NCBI GenBank assembly: GCA_003480425.1
Contig: QUJA01000037.1
Coordinates: 1 to 26,314 of the forward strand
From: Firmicutes bacterium AM31-12AC
GTDB taxonomy: Bacteria; Bacillota; Clostridia; Lachnospirales; Lachnospiraceae
Direction: 5' to 3'
Length of the DNA: 26,314 bases
Both the position numbers and the translations under genes were made by a program. Positions within the stretch are counted from its first letter, which is position 1. Each line of letters opens with the position of its first letter. The notes below the pieces were generated by a model that was not told the DNA's origin, did not search any database, and worked only from the letters and a program-made list of their open reading frames with translations. Below are positions 6,848 through 14,657 of the stretch, piece by piece.

Positions 6848-9313
6848 ATGATAGAGCAGAAATGGAATGAAGATTGGAAGTTTTGGGTAGATAAAGACTC
6901 ATTTGCATTGGTGTGGGACATCCCGGAAATTGCAAGAGATATCACTCTTCCTCATGATGCAATGATTGAAAAACCGGCGAATCCGGACAGCTTAAATGGC
7001 GGAAATACAGGATTCCGTGACGGAGATGTCTATACATATGTAAAAATGCTTCACGCACCGGAAGAATACAAAGAAAAAACAATCATGTTAAAATTCGAAG
7101 GCGTGTATATGAATGCATTCGTATATGTTAACGGACAGCTTGCGGCTAAGAGTCCGTTTGGGTATACAACATTTTATGCACCGCTCAATGACTTTTTAAA
7201 ATATGGAGAAGACAATGAAATCCGTGTGCAGGTGCGTGCCGGAGCAATGACAAACAGCCGTTGGTATTCAGGGGCTGGAATTTATCGAGATGTGTATCTT
7301 CTGGAATCCGGTCTTACGCATATTGTGCCGGAAGGTGTTCAGGTTAAGACAGAAAATGCGGATGACGCATATGCGACATTGAAAGTGGCAACAGAACTGG
7401 AAAATAAAACAGCAGTGTCACAGGATTTGGTTATAGAGACAGTAATTAAAGATAATGAGGAAAATGTAGTTGCGAAAGAGTGTACATTTGCAACAATATT
7501 TGCCGGAGAAAACAGAACACTGCAACAAAGAATTCTTGTAGATAATCCAAAGCTTTGGAGTGCAGAGAATCCAAAACTTTACACTTTTGAGACAAAAGTA
7601 TATGAGAATACAGAAGCAAAAGAGCTGTTAGATGAGGCTGTTGATACTTTTGGTATCCGTACACTTGCGGTTGATGCAAAACGTGGATTCCGCGTTAATG
7701 GCAAAAGTGTAAATTTACGTGGCGGCTGTATTCATCATGACAGTGGACTTCTCGGAGCAGCTACCTATGAAGATGCTCAGTATCGTCAGATTCTGAAAAT
7801 GAAAGAGGCTGGATTTAATGCAATCCGTATGTCTCATCATCCAATGGCTCCTGCTATGCTTCGTGCCTGTGATGAAATCGGTATGTATGTTATGGATGAA
7901 ACATTTGACATGTGGAATCGTCTCAAATCCAACTACGATTATGGATTGTATTTCCAGGAATGGTGGGAAAAAGACGTGACTGCCATGGTGAGAAAAGATT
8001 ATAACCATCCATCCGTTATTCTCTATTCTGTGGGAAATGAGATTCCGGAAATCGGAACAGATAAGGGCGCGCAGACTTGTCAGGAAATCAGTGACAAGAT
8101 TCGTTCTCTGGATGATACAAGATATACGCTTGCATCTATCAATGGTGTATTTGCTGCAGGAGATGCGGTGGATCAGATTGTAGCTGATGTAGCTGCAAAC
8201 TTAAGCGCGGAAGATAAAATTGACGGAAATGTAAATGACTTTATGTCCTTGATGGATGCACATATGGATGAAATCGTGGTACATGATGCAATCAGTAAAC
8301 GACTGGAAAAAGCATGTGCAGGAATCGATGTTGCAGGATATAACTACATGACAGCGCGCTATGAAAAGGATGGAGAGACTTATCCGAACCGTGTTATTGT
8401 GGGAAGTGAGACATATCCACCGGAGATTGCAAGAAACTGGGATCTCGTAGAACGTCTGCCACATGTAATCGGAGACTTTACATGGACAGGTTGGGATTAT
8501 ATCGGAGAAGCAGGTGTTGGTATTCCTGCATATAAATGGGGAGAAGGCGGATTTGGAGCCGGATTCCCTGCACAGTTGGCATATCCGGGAGACTTTGATA
8601 TTACAGGCTTCCGTCGTCCTGCATCATATTATAGAGAAGCTGTATTCGGACTTAGCAAGAAACCTTATATTACAGTGCAGAACCCGACACACTATGGAGA
8701 ATTCTTGATCAAAACTCCGTGGGTAATCAGCGATTCTACAGCAAACTGGAACTGGAATGGTATGGAAGGAAAACCGGCCATTGTGGAAGTATATGCACAG
8801 GGAGATGAAGTTGAACTGTTCTTAAATGAAACTTCACTTGGCAAGAAACCAGCCGGAAAAGAAGCAGGATTCCGTACATTATTTGAGACAACATATGAAC
8901 CAGGAACACTGGTGGCTGTTTCTTATGAAAATGGACAGGAAATCGGAAGAAGTGAACTTGCAACTGCGGGAGCAGAGAGAGTACTTGCCGTAGAGCAGGA
9001 AGCATACGCCGGATTGAAACATTCAGAGCAGGAGCTGGTTTACGTTCAGGTTGAAATGCGTGATCAGAATGGCGTGCTGGCAGCTGATGACAACCAGAAG
9101 ATTACATTGTCTGTTGACGGTGAAGTGGAAGTGCTTGGATTTGGAAGCGGTAATCCAAAACCGAACTATAACTTCAATGAAGGAGTGACAGAACTGTTCG
9201 GAGGACGTGCACAGATTATTATAAAGAAACCGGAAGAAGACGTAACATTAACAGTAACCACTGGGGACGGAGTTAGTGGCTCGATTCGTGTTCCGGGTGG
9301 AGCAAACTTTTAG
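6848..9313 (+). CDS. Glycoside hydrolase family 2, beta-galactosidase type with DUF4982-like domain
   Basis: 821 residues. Order: sugar-binding jelly-roll (about 1-165), Ig-like domain (about 166-275), TIM barrel (about 280-590), a DUF4982-like domain (about 610-690) and a C-terminal Ig-like domain. Catalytic residues by family pattern are the acid/base Glu398 in SVGNEIPE and the nucleophile Glu521 in VIVGSETYP, 123 residues apart. RMSHHP near 324-329 is the usual barrel motif. GH2 members of this build are often beta-galactosidases, but glucuronidase or other activity is possible. No signal peptide. The ribosome site is GGAGGAAAG inside the preceding gene. The last codons contain an 18-base copy of the GGGGACGGAG repeat arm (9263-9280), so the extreme C-terminus may have been shaped by that repeat. 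Confidence 0.88.
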   Translation: MIEQKWNEDWKFWVDKDSFALVWDIPEIARDITLPHDAMIEKPANPDSLNGGNTGFRDGDVYTYVKMLHAPEEYKEKTIMLKFEGVYMNAFVYVNGQLAAKSPFGYTTFYAPLNDFLKYGEDNEIRVQVRAGAMTNSRWYSGAGIYRDVYLLESGLTHIVPEGVQVKTENADDAYATLKVATELENKTAVSQDLVIETVIKDNEENVVAKECTFATIFAGENRTLQQRILVDNPKLWSAENPKLYTFETKVYENTEAKELLDEAVDTFGIRTLAVDAKRGFRVNGKSVNLRGGCIHHDSGLLGAATYEDAQYRQILKMKEAGFNAIRMSHHPMAPAMLRACDEIGMYVMDETFDMWNRLKSNYDYGLYFQEWWEKDVTAMVRKDYNHPSVILYSVGNEIPEIGTDKGAQTCQEISDKIRSLDDTRYTLASINGVFAAGDAVDQIVADVAANLSAEDKIDGNVNDFMSLMDAHMDEIVVHDAISKRLEKACAGIDVAGYNYMTARYEKDGETYPNRVIVGSETYPPEIARNWDLVERLPHVIGDFTWTGWDYIGEAGVGIPAYKWGEGGFGAGFPAQLAYPGDFDITGFRRPASYYREAVFGLSKKPYITVQNPTHYGEFLIKTPWVISDSTANWNWNGMEGKPAIVEVYAQGDEVELFLNETSLGKKPAGKEAGFRTLFETTYEPGTLVAVSYENGQEIGRSELATAGAERVLAVEQEAYAGLKHSEQELVYVQVEMRDQNGVLAADDNQKITLSVDGEVEVLGFGSGNPKPNYNFNEGVTELFGGRAQIIIKKPEEDVTLTVTTGDGVSGSIRVPGGANF

Positions 9314-9349
9314 ACATTTGGTGGAACCATTTGGAGACGGAGATTAGGA

Positions 9350-9415
9350 GGCCATTTGGGGACGGAGTTAGTGGCTTTTCGCAAGCAAAGCCACTAACTC
9401 CGTCCCCAAATGGCC
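9350..9415. repeat. REP-like palindrome, GGGGACGGAG core (full copy)
   Basis: A 29-bp arm starting with GGCCATTTGGGGACGGAG at 9350 pairs perfectly with 9387-9415, with an eight-base loop. A partial forward copy, CCATTTGGAGACGGAGATTAG, precedes it at 9328-9348. There is no T-run after the hairpin, so it is not a standard intrinsic terminator. Related copies lie at 9263, 11131, 25269 and 26267. Confidence 0.8.
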
Positions 9416-9559
9416 CACTCCATGGTCCTGCAATGTCGCAATTTCCACTTTCAAATGTCCTCTGGTGCGCTGTTTACCAGAAATAATATTTGCTATGCTA
9501 AGCACAGATACAACAAAATCATACGGACGTGAGATGAAACATTTCTAAAAAAGAAAGAA

Positions 9560-9665
9560 TGTCGGATGTGTATGAAAAAATGTCGGAAATAAAAAATGGA
9601 CAATAAAAAATGTCGTATTTGAATTAATTTATTACATATGAATATGTGTCGGATTGTACTACAAT
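9560..9665 (+). promoter_or_regulatory. Regulon promoter B with a cluster of operator boxes
   Basis: TGTCGTAT at 9611-9618, 11 bp, TATTACAT at 9630-9637, and -10 TACAAT at 9660-9665, again 49 bp from the operator start. Extra boxes lie at 9560 (TGTCGGAT), 9581 (TGTCGGAA, exactly 21 bp later) and 9647 (TGTCGGAT). This is the only promoter of the four with additional upstream boxes. Confidence 0.6.
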
Positions 9666-9733
9666 AAAGACATCTTAAGAGAGAGAAAGAAATCTCAACG
9701 TAAGTAAAATAAAAGAAAAAGGAGTGTAGTAAA

Positions 9734-11122
9734 ATGGCTAAAGAAAAGACAGTAAACACAGCTGTAAAAGACGAAGTCGGCACAGCGTTTAAATGGTTCC
9801 ATGCAACATCGGTAAATGGGGGAGCTATGTTGATGGCAGCTGTAGTCGCCAGCTATTTTTCAGTGTACATGACAGATACACTGAAGATTCCGGCAGCAGC
9901 GGCATCTGCTATTATGTTTGTAGCAACTTTATGGGATGCAATCAATGACCCAATGATGGGAGTTATTGCAGACAGAACAAAATCAAGATGGGGACGTTAT
10001 CGTCCATATTTTATTTTTGCGCCAATCCTGTTGACATTCTTTGGAACAATGATTTGGGTTGACTGGGGATTTACATCAACAAGTGTAAAAGTAGCATATG
10101 TATTAATTATGTATATTGGTTTTGGAATGACAGGAACAATGTATACAATGCCACAGATGGCAATCCTTCCTGCAGCAGTTCGAAGCAATGAACAGAGAAA
10201 TATGATTATTTCTTTAGGCGCAGGTGTATGTGCAGTAGCATTTACAATTGGTAGTACATTCACATCAAATATTACAGGATTCTTCAATAATATCGGATTT
10301 AAAAATGGATATGTTCCATTTATGTTAATTTGTGGCGTACTTGCATTTATCTCATTTTGGGGATTATTTGTAACGTCAAAAGGAAAAGAAAAATATTTGG
10401 TAGCGCCAGAAAAGAGTCATCCGTTAAAAGAAATCAGTCGTGTAGTGAAATACAAAGAAGTATGGCCAAACTTAATCGCATGGGTTATGGCATCTATGGG
10501 ATATGGAATGATGTTCTCAACATCTGTATATTACATGATGTATTACTGGGCAAGACCGGATCTCATCTCTGTATACATGGGAGTTATCTCTATCGGAGCA
10601 TTAATTTCAATGGTTGTATTAATGCCAATCTTTTTGAAAGTATTTAAGACAGGACAGAAAGCATTACTTGTATCACAGGCATTATCAATCGTATTGTATG
10701 TGATCTTATTCTTTACTGGAAAAACAAACTTTGTATTCTTGTGCGTACTGACATTTATTTCAGCTTGTACAGCATCTATGCAGAATGCATTGGTTAACGT
10801 ATTAGTAAATGATACAATCGACTTTATTATGTTGAAAGAAGGTAAATCTTCTAATGGAGTTATCTCTTCCATCAAAGGATTTGCACAGAAATGTGGTAGC
10901 ACAATCGTAAGTTCTGGTATACTCGCAGTACTTTCTATTTCAGGATATATTGCAGGTGCAATTGGACAGCAGCCAGAATCAGCAATGTTTGCATTGAATT
11001 TCTTAAAATTCGGTGCACCATCTCTGACAGGTATTATCTTGATTATCTGTGTTGTTAAGAGCCCGATGAACAAATATGCAGAAGATATTGCAGCTATGAA
11101 AGTGAAAATGGGTGAGAAGTAG
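9734..11122 (+). CDS. GPH-family sugar:cation symporter (MelB/XylP type)
   Basis: 462 residues with about twelve membrane-spanning segments. The glycoside-pentoside-hexuronide:cation symporter signature is at about 67-93 and includes WDAINDPMMGVIADRT and RWGRYRPYF. The protein imports a glycoside, pentoside or oligosaccharide together with H+ or Na+; the ligand cannot be told from sequence. AAAAGGAG at 9716-9723 sets the start. It is followed by the second GH43 gene, with a REP-like hairpin between them, and has its own regulon promoter. It is the likely import route for substrates of the cytoplasmic GH78, GH43 and GH2 enzymes. Confidence 0.88.
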   Translation: MAKEKTVNTAVKDEVGTAFKWFHATSVNGGAMLMAAVVASYFSVYMTDTLKIPAAAASAIMFVATLWDAINDPMMGVIADRTKSRWGRYRPYFIFAPILLTFFGTMIWVDWGFTSTSVKVAYVLIMYIGFGMTGTMYTMPQMAILPAAVRSNEQRNMIISLGAGVCAVAFTIGSTFTSNITGFFNNIGFKNGYVPFMLICGVLAFISFWGLFVTSKGKEKYLVAPEKSHPLKEISRVVKYKEVWPNLIAWVMASMGYGMMFSTSVYYMMYYWARPDLISVYMGVISIGALISMVVLMPIFLKVFKTGQKALLVSQALSIVLYVILFFTGKTNFVFLCVLTFISACTASMQNALVNVLVNDTIDFIMLKEGKSSNGVISSIKGFAQKCGSTIVSSGILAVLSISGYIAGAIGQQPESAMFALNFLKFGAPSLTGIILIICVVKSPMNKYAEDIAAMKVKMGEK

Positions 11123-11130
11123 ACCAAACA

Positions 11131-11170
11131 GGGACGGAGAAAAGTGGCTTTCAACCACTTTTCTCCGTCC
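11131..11170. repeat. REP-like palindrome between symporter and GH43 genes
   Basis: GGACGGAGAAAAGTGG (11132-11147) pairs perfectly with CCACTTTTCTCCGTCC (11155-11170) around a seven-base loop. It shares the GGGACGGAG core with the copy at 9350 but its inner arm differs. It begins nine bases after the symporter stop. With no T-run it may protect the upstream mRNA or partly attenuate the downstream gene. Confidence 0.7.
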
Positions 11171-11197
11171 TAATTAACATTATAGGAGATGTAGAGT

Positions 11198-12688
11198 ATG
11201 AAAACATTCGGATTGAATCCATATTTACCATATTGGGAAAATGTACCTGACGGGGAGCCACATGTATTTGGAGACCGTGTATATATATTCGGAAGCCATG
11301 ACAAACAAGACGGCAATTCATTTTGTGAAGAAGACTATGTAGGCTGGAGTGCATCGATAAATGATTTGGGAAACTGGAGATGCGAAGGCGTTATCTATAA
11401 GAAAGAACAAGATCCGATAAATGGGGCATCTTATGATAAAGAGATTCCTGCATATGATGATGCAATGGATGCAGAAGGAATGCTGCATAATTTGTATGCA
11501 CCGGATGTGGCACAGGGACCGGATGGAAGATATTATCTATATTATGCTCTGGATTTTGTAAATGTGATTTCGGTTGCAGTGTGTGATACTCCGGCTGGAC
11601 AATATGAATTTTTAGGATATGTGACAAGAGCAGACGGAAGTGTTCCGAATATCGGACGCTGGTTTGATCCGGCAATTTTATCGGAAGAAAGCGGCAATTA
11701 CTTGTATTATGGATTTTCACCATCTTTTCGTTTTCCAGGAATGGAAACGTTGGAAATTCCGGGAGCAATGATGGTGAAACTGGCGGATGATATGCATACA
11801 ATTATCAGTGAACCGGTTTGTGTTGCTAATGGATATGATACAGCGAAGGGAACAGACTATGAGGAACACCCTTTCTTTGAGGCATCCAGTATTCGTAAAC
11901 TTGGTGAATGGTATTATTTTGTATATTCGAGTCAGCAAATGCATGAACTGTGTTATGGAATGTCAAAAACTCCGGAGGGTCCGTTTGAATTCAAAGGTGT
12001 GATCGTATCAAACGGAGATATCGGATATCAAGGAAATGAGCTGGCTACAAACTATTATGGAAATAATCATGGCGGATTGGTTGAAATAAATGGAAAACAT
12101 TATATTTTCTGGCACAGACATACACATGGAAGAGCATTTTCAAGACAGGGTTGTGCGGATGAAGTGGAAATTTTGGCAGATGGAACAATCCCGCAGATAG
12201 AGATGACAAGCTGCGGATTGAACGATAGAGCATTGCCTGCAAGAGGAAAATACGAATCTTATATCGCATGCCATTTGACAGAGGCGGATAGAGAAAAAGT
12301 AGGACTTGTAGTTGGAATGACAGGAGGACCAGGAGATTCCAGACCAGAACTTCCGGAGTTTATGCCATATATTACAGAGGAACGGGATGAAAACTATGAG
12401 TATGGATGCAAGCCGTATATTTGTAATATGCGAACAGGTGCAGTTGCGGGATTTAAATATTTTGAATTTGATAGAACGGAAAGAGAAATCGTACTGGAAC
12501 TTCGTGGAAATGGTAAGGTTGAAGTGTTGCTTGATTGCTTAGATGGAGAGGTCGTAGCAGAGGCAGAAAATACAGGTGAAAGATGGAATATCGTTTCAGC
12601 AGAGCTGAAGAAGACAGAAGGAGTTCATGCGTTGTATGTGAGATGTGTGGATGGAAAGTTGGATTTTGCAAGTGTTGAGATGAAGTAG
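11198..12688 (+). CDS. Glycoside hydrolase family 43 with C-terminal beta-sandwich
   Basis: 496 residues. The N-terminal ~330 residues form a GH43 propeller, opening with NPYLPYWENVPDGEPHVFGD as in many Firmicutes GH43 proteins. The likely catalytic set is the Asp of DGEPH near 18, the Asp of YAPDVA near 103, and the general-acid Glu of FFEASSIRK near 228. Residues about 410-496 look like a CBM6-like beta-sandwich (VLELRGNGKVEVLL). The probable activity is alpha-L-arabinofuranosidase or beta-xylosidase, in the cytoplasm. ATAGGAGATG just upstream sets the start. It probably shares a transcript with the symporter and ends at the terminator at 12705. Unlike the first GH43 it keeps the Glu. Confidence 0.85.
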   Translation: MKTFGLNPYLPYWENVPDGEPHVFGDRVYIFGSHDKQDGNSFCEEDYVGWSASINDLGNWRCEGVIYKKEQDPINGASYDKEIPAYDDAMDAEGMLHNLYAPDVAQGPDGRYYLYYALDFVNVISVAVCDTPAGQYEFLGYVTRADGSVPNIGRWFDPAILSEESGNYLYYGFSPSFRFPGMETLEIPGAMMVKLADDMHTIISEPVCVANGYDTAKGTDYEEHPFFEASSIRKLGEWYYFVYSSQQMHELCYGMSKTPEGPFEFKGVIVSNGDIGYQGNELATNYYGNNHGGLVEINGKHYIFWHRHTHGRAFSRQGCADEVEILADGTIPQIEMTSCGLNDRALPARGKYESYIACHLTEADREKVGLVVGMTGGPGDSRPELPEFMPYITEERDENYEYGCKPYICNMRTGAVAGFKYFEFDRTEREIVLELRGNGKVEVLLDCLDGEVVAEAENTGERWNIVSAELKKTEGVHALYVRCVDGKLDFASVEMK

Positions 12689-12704
12689 AGCAGTGATTTG
12701 AAGT

Positions 12705-12739
12705 AATGGGAGCTAAGTCGTTTGGCAGCTCCCATTTTT
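12705..12739 (+). terminator. Terminator after the second GH43 gene
   Basis: AATGGGAGCT (12705-12714) pairs with AGCTCCCATT (12727-12736), followed by TTT. It separates this gene from the convergent AraC gene. Confidence 0.8.
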
Positions 12740-12754
12740 ATGTTAATATACATC

Positions 12755-13883
12755 TTATCTCAAAGACAATCTTCCCTGTTGCTCTCGTACCTTCTTCCTA
12801 AATTCAGACGGGCTACAATGATTATATTGTTTGAAAGAACGACTAAAGTGATCGGTTGAATTATATCCGACTTCGATTCCAATTTCTTCAATTGTTTTTT
12901 CGGTATTTGCCAGAAAATCAAGCGCATGTCTCATCTTAATATTACGTAGAACATTTACAAAAGTCTGATTCATATTTTTTTTAAACAAACTGCTAAGATA
13001 CGGCTTGCTGTAGTGGGAAAATTCAGAGAGTTCATCTAAAGTAACGGTTCGATAATGTTGGGTAATGTATTCCAGAATAAAAGTAAAATCAGTATCAATG
13101 GAATCTTGTTCATTGAATCCATAGTATAATGCAGATTTACCATATTTTCTTAAAAGTGTGCTGAACAGAATTTGAACATATCCATTGCAACAAGTACTGC
13201 TGTAGTTATCATCTGTATTTGCTTCGCGGACAATATTTTGTATTAACATTTTAATATTGTCGTTGTTGTCGGTATGAAAATAAAGATAGTTTGATTGATT
13301 TGTTTCATATAAAGTATTCTTAAAAAAGATGGCAAGTAAATCAGTTTTTGCAAGAAATGAGCCAAAAATAGCATCAAAAGTTGTTTTTCTTAGCTGGATA
13401 CTGAGAACAAGACTGTCTTTTGCCGCAAGCACAGAGTGTTGCGTAAACGGAGAGATAATGCAAAAGTCTCCTTCGTTCATCAGTCGAGTTTCGTTTGAAA
13501 TAATTTGTGTCAGTGCCCCGCGATATACATAGTTGATCTCAAAAATAGTTGTGTTCGTGAAGAATATCGTTTTGGTAAGGAAGGTGAATAAAAGCAAAAA
13601 CATCTCGTCCATATGGAATCAAAACTTTTTCAGTAATCTCAGAAGGTTTTTCGTTATTTAGGATATAGTCAACTTCGACCGGAAGTTGATTAATGTAAGA
13701 TTCAAAGACCGAATCATCCCATTTTTCGGGCAGTTTGTTCCAGGAGTTTCTTGTTTTCTCGTCTGTGAGCATTCCGTTCTTTTTTAAAATTTTCAGAGCC
13801 TGAACAAAGTTTAGATTTGAGTGATGCACCTGATGATGTTGTTCGAGTGTGTGTGCAATGTCTTGAATGGTAGTGTATAGCAT
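12755..13883 (-). pseudogene. AraC-family regulator, split by a one-base frameshift
   Basis: Two frames together make a ~375-residue AraC regulator. The first (13883 to about 13542) gives an N-terminal helical part and the start of a cupin ending in HEHNYF, then a stop. The second resumes at once with EINYVYRG, the normal continuation, and ends with two helix-turn-helix motifs (LDELSEFSHYSKPYLSSLFK and IEEIGIEVGYNSTDHFSRSF). The coding strand reads TATTTTTGAG; with four T instead of five it reads Tyr-Phe-Glu in frame. The extra base is in the A-run at 13541-13545 of the given strand. AAAGGAG precedes the start. By position it is the likely activator of the flanking regulon. A sequencing error, a true null allele or slippage are all possible. 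Confidence 0.85.
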
Positions 13884-13955
13884 GGGGTCAACTCCTTTGA
13901 ATTAAGGTTTTGTAATTCAGAGCATTATCATTTGCTCATAAATAGTTCAAGATTA

Positions 13956-13984
13956 TTGTTGTAAAAGTTTTAGTATGATATAAT
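13956..13984 (+). promoter_or_regulatory. Promoter of the small membrane peptide (toxin-like) mRNA
   Basis: TTGTTG (13956-13961), a 17-bp spacer and TATAAT (13979-13984) preceded by TGA, an extended -10. Transcription would start near 13991, giving a ~205-base RNA that ends at the hairpin at 14159. Confidence 0.65.
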
Positions 13985-13996
13985 TGGCGTGTTGTC

Positions 13997-14026
13997 GCAC
14001 CCAATCTGGCAACAGAAAGGGGGTGC
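13997..14026 (+). promoter_or_regulatory. Hairpin masking the ribosome binding site of the toxin-like gene
   Basis: GCACCC (13997-14002) can pair with GGGTGC (14021-14026), which overlaps the AAAGGGGG ribosome site ahead of the GTG at 14031. Masked translation starts are a hallmark of type I toxin mRNAs. Confidence 0.5.
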
Positions 14027-14030
14027 TTGC

Positions 14031-14126
14031 GTGGAATTTCTTATTTCTTTTCTTGTTTCCGTTATAGCAAGTGTAGTTGGCTACTATATTTGCAAATGGC
14101 TAGACGGAGACGATAGCGGCAACTAG
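14031..14126 (+). CDS. Small hydrophobic peptide, candidate type I toxin
   Basis: 31 codons with a GTG start: MEFLISFLVSVIASVVGYYI, then CKWLD and a charged tail GDDSGN. It is a single membrane helix with a Cys-Lys-Trp-Leu-Asp border and an acidic end, the build of small membrane-active type I toxins. It is preceded by AAAGGGGG, which is masked by a local hairpin, driven by a strong promoter at 13956 and followed at once by a terminator. A promoter on the opposite strand (14234-14262) faces its 3' end. I have seen similar short peptides in Firmicutes but cannot name a characterised family. It could instead be a harmless small membrane protein. Confidence 0.65.
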   Translation: MEFLISFLVSVIASVVGYYICKWLDGDDSGN

Positions 14127-14144
14127 CCTAAACGGATACTCAAC

Positions 14145-14228
14145 CGTAAAAATGAGAAGAACCCTCAGTAGTTGCAGCTACTGGGGGTTCGTTTTTGCTT
14201 GCGCATTCTCATTTCTTTTCTTAGCTAC
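14145..14228 (-). ncRNA. Candidate antisense RNA (antitoxin) to the toxin-like mRNA
   Basis: On the minus strand TTGTCT (14257-14262), a 17-bp spacer and TATACT (14234-14239) preceded by TGC form a good promoter pointing at the toxin-like gene. Transcription would start near 14227 and run through the shared hairpin at 14159-14190, then into TTCTCATTTTTACGG, a weak stop signal. The RNA would overlap the 3' end of the toxin mRNA. The promoter is bracketed by a perfect inverted repeat CTTAGCTACT (14220-14229) / AGTAGCTAAG (14249-14258). The extent is an inference. Confidence 0.45.
14159..14196 (+). terminator. Terminator of the toxin-like mRNA
   Basis: GAACCCTCAGTAG (14159-14171) pairs over its full 13 bp, with one G-U, with CTACTGGGGGTTC (14178-14190), followed by GTTTTTG. 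Confidence 0.85.
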
Positions 14229-14289
14229 TAAATAGTATAGCATACAAAAGTAGCTAAGACAAGTATATGATTTATAAAGGGCAAAAATG

Positions 14290-14420
14290 CATATCAAGAA
14301 AAACTTATAAGCTGTAAAACGGGGCAATTCTTTGGCTATTTCCAGTCGGCATTCATAAATAATATCTGTATATGTTGTTCCTGTAAATTGATGAATCAGT
14401 TTACAGGAACAAGTCTTCAT
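14290..14420 (-). pseudogene. Remnant of an AraC-type helix-turn-helix domain
   Basis: On the minus strand, the frame opening at 14420 reads HQFTGTTYTDIIYECRLEIA then KELPRFTAYKF, which matches the conserved region between the two helix-turn-helix motifs of AraC regulators (TGxTFxDYLxxCRLExAKELL). The similarity stops abruptly after this. Only about 35 codons survive, so it is a fragment. A perfect 13-bp inverted repeat, TTGTTCCTGTAAA (14375-14387) / TTTACAGGAACAA (14400-14412), lies inside it. I do not regard the open frame as a working gene. Confidence 0.55.
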
Positions 14421-14463
14421 ACTGAAAAGGAATGAGAAAGATGTTCAATATTAACAAAGGGAT

Positions 14464-14488
14464 AGGTGGAGACGATAGTAATAACTGG
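14464..14488 (+). pseudogene. Remnant of a second toxin-like gene 3' end
   Basis: GGTGGAGACGATAG followed by AACTGG matches the end of the toxin-like gene (GGAGACGATAG followed by AACTAG) in most positions. The upstream hydrophobic codons are missing. Confidence 0.4.
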
Positions 14489-14508
14489 TTTATATGGATA
14501 AAATATAG

Positions 14509-14514
14509 TATAAT
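14509..14514 (+). promoter_or_regulatory. Possible -10 of the second AraC gene
   Basis: TATAAT at 14509-14514 in a very AT-rich stretch. The matching -35 position (TGGTTT, 14486-14491) is weak. The 5' leader would be about 130 bases and shows nothing else I can name. Confidence 0.35.
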
Positions 14515-14657
14515 GAAATTAAAATTTTAGGGATAACAAGACAATAATAGTGTTATGGATCAAGTCTAAAGATTTATGGCATAGCTTTCAAGTTGAATAT
14601 TGCACTGTGATTAACGGAAGAAAAATTATAATTTAAATGAGGGAGATTAACGAAGAA

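Larger units (their letters stand above)
9314..9733 (+). other. Intergenic region between the GH2 and symporter genes
   Basis: It holds a partial and a full REP-like palindrome (9328-9415), a stretch at 9417-9540 in which I see no gene, and a cluster of TGTCGGAT-type boxes at 9560, 9581, 9611 and 9647 that belongs to the symporter promoter. Confidence 0.6.

Noticed and set aside
9350..9415. Intrinsic terminator for the GH2 operon
   Set aside because: The hairpin is strong but has no T-run after it on either strand, and related copies occur as repeats elsewhere.
12755..13612. Reading the 285-codon frame as a complete AraC protein
   Set aside because: Its first ~24 codons are the out-of-frame shadow of the upstream half; the true N-terminus lies in the frame starting at 13883.
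14178..14420. An 80-residue minus-strand protein
   Set aside because: Only the first ~40 codons resemble AraC; the rest runs across the antisense promoter and the toxin terminator.
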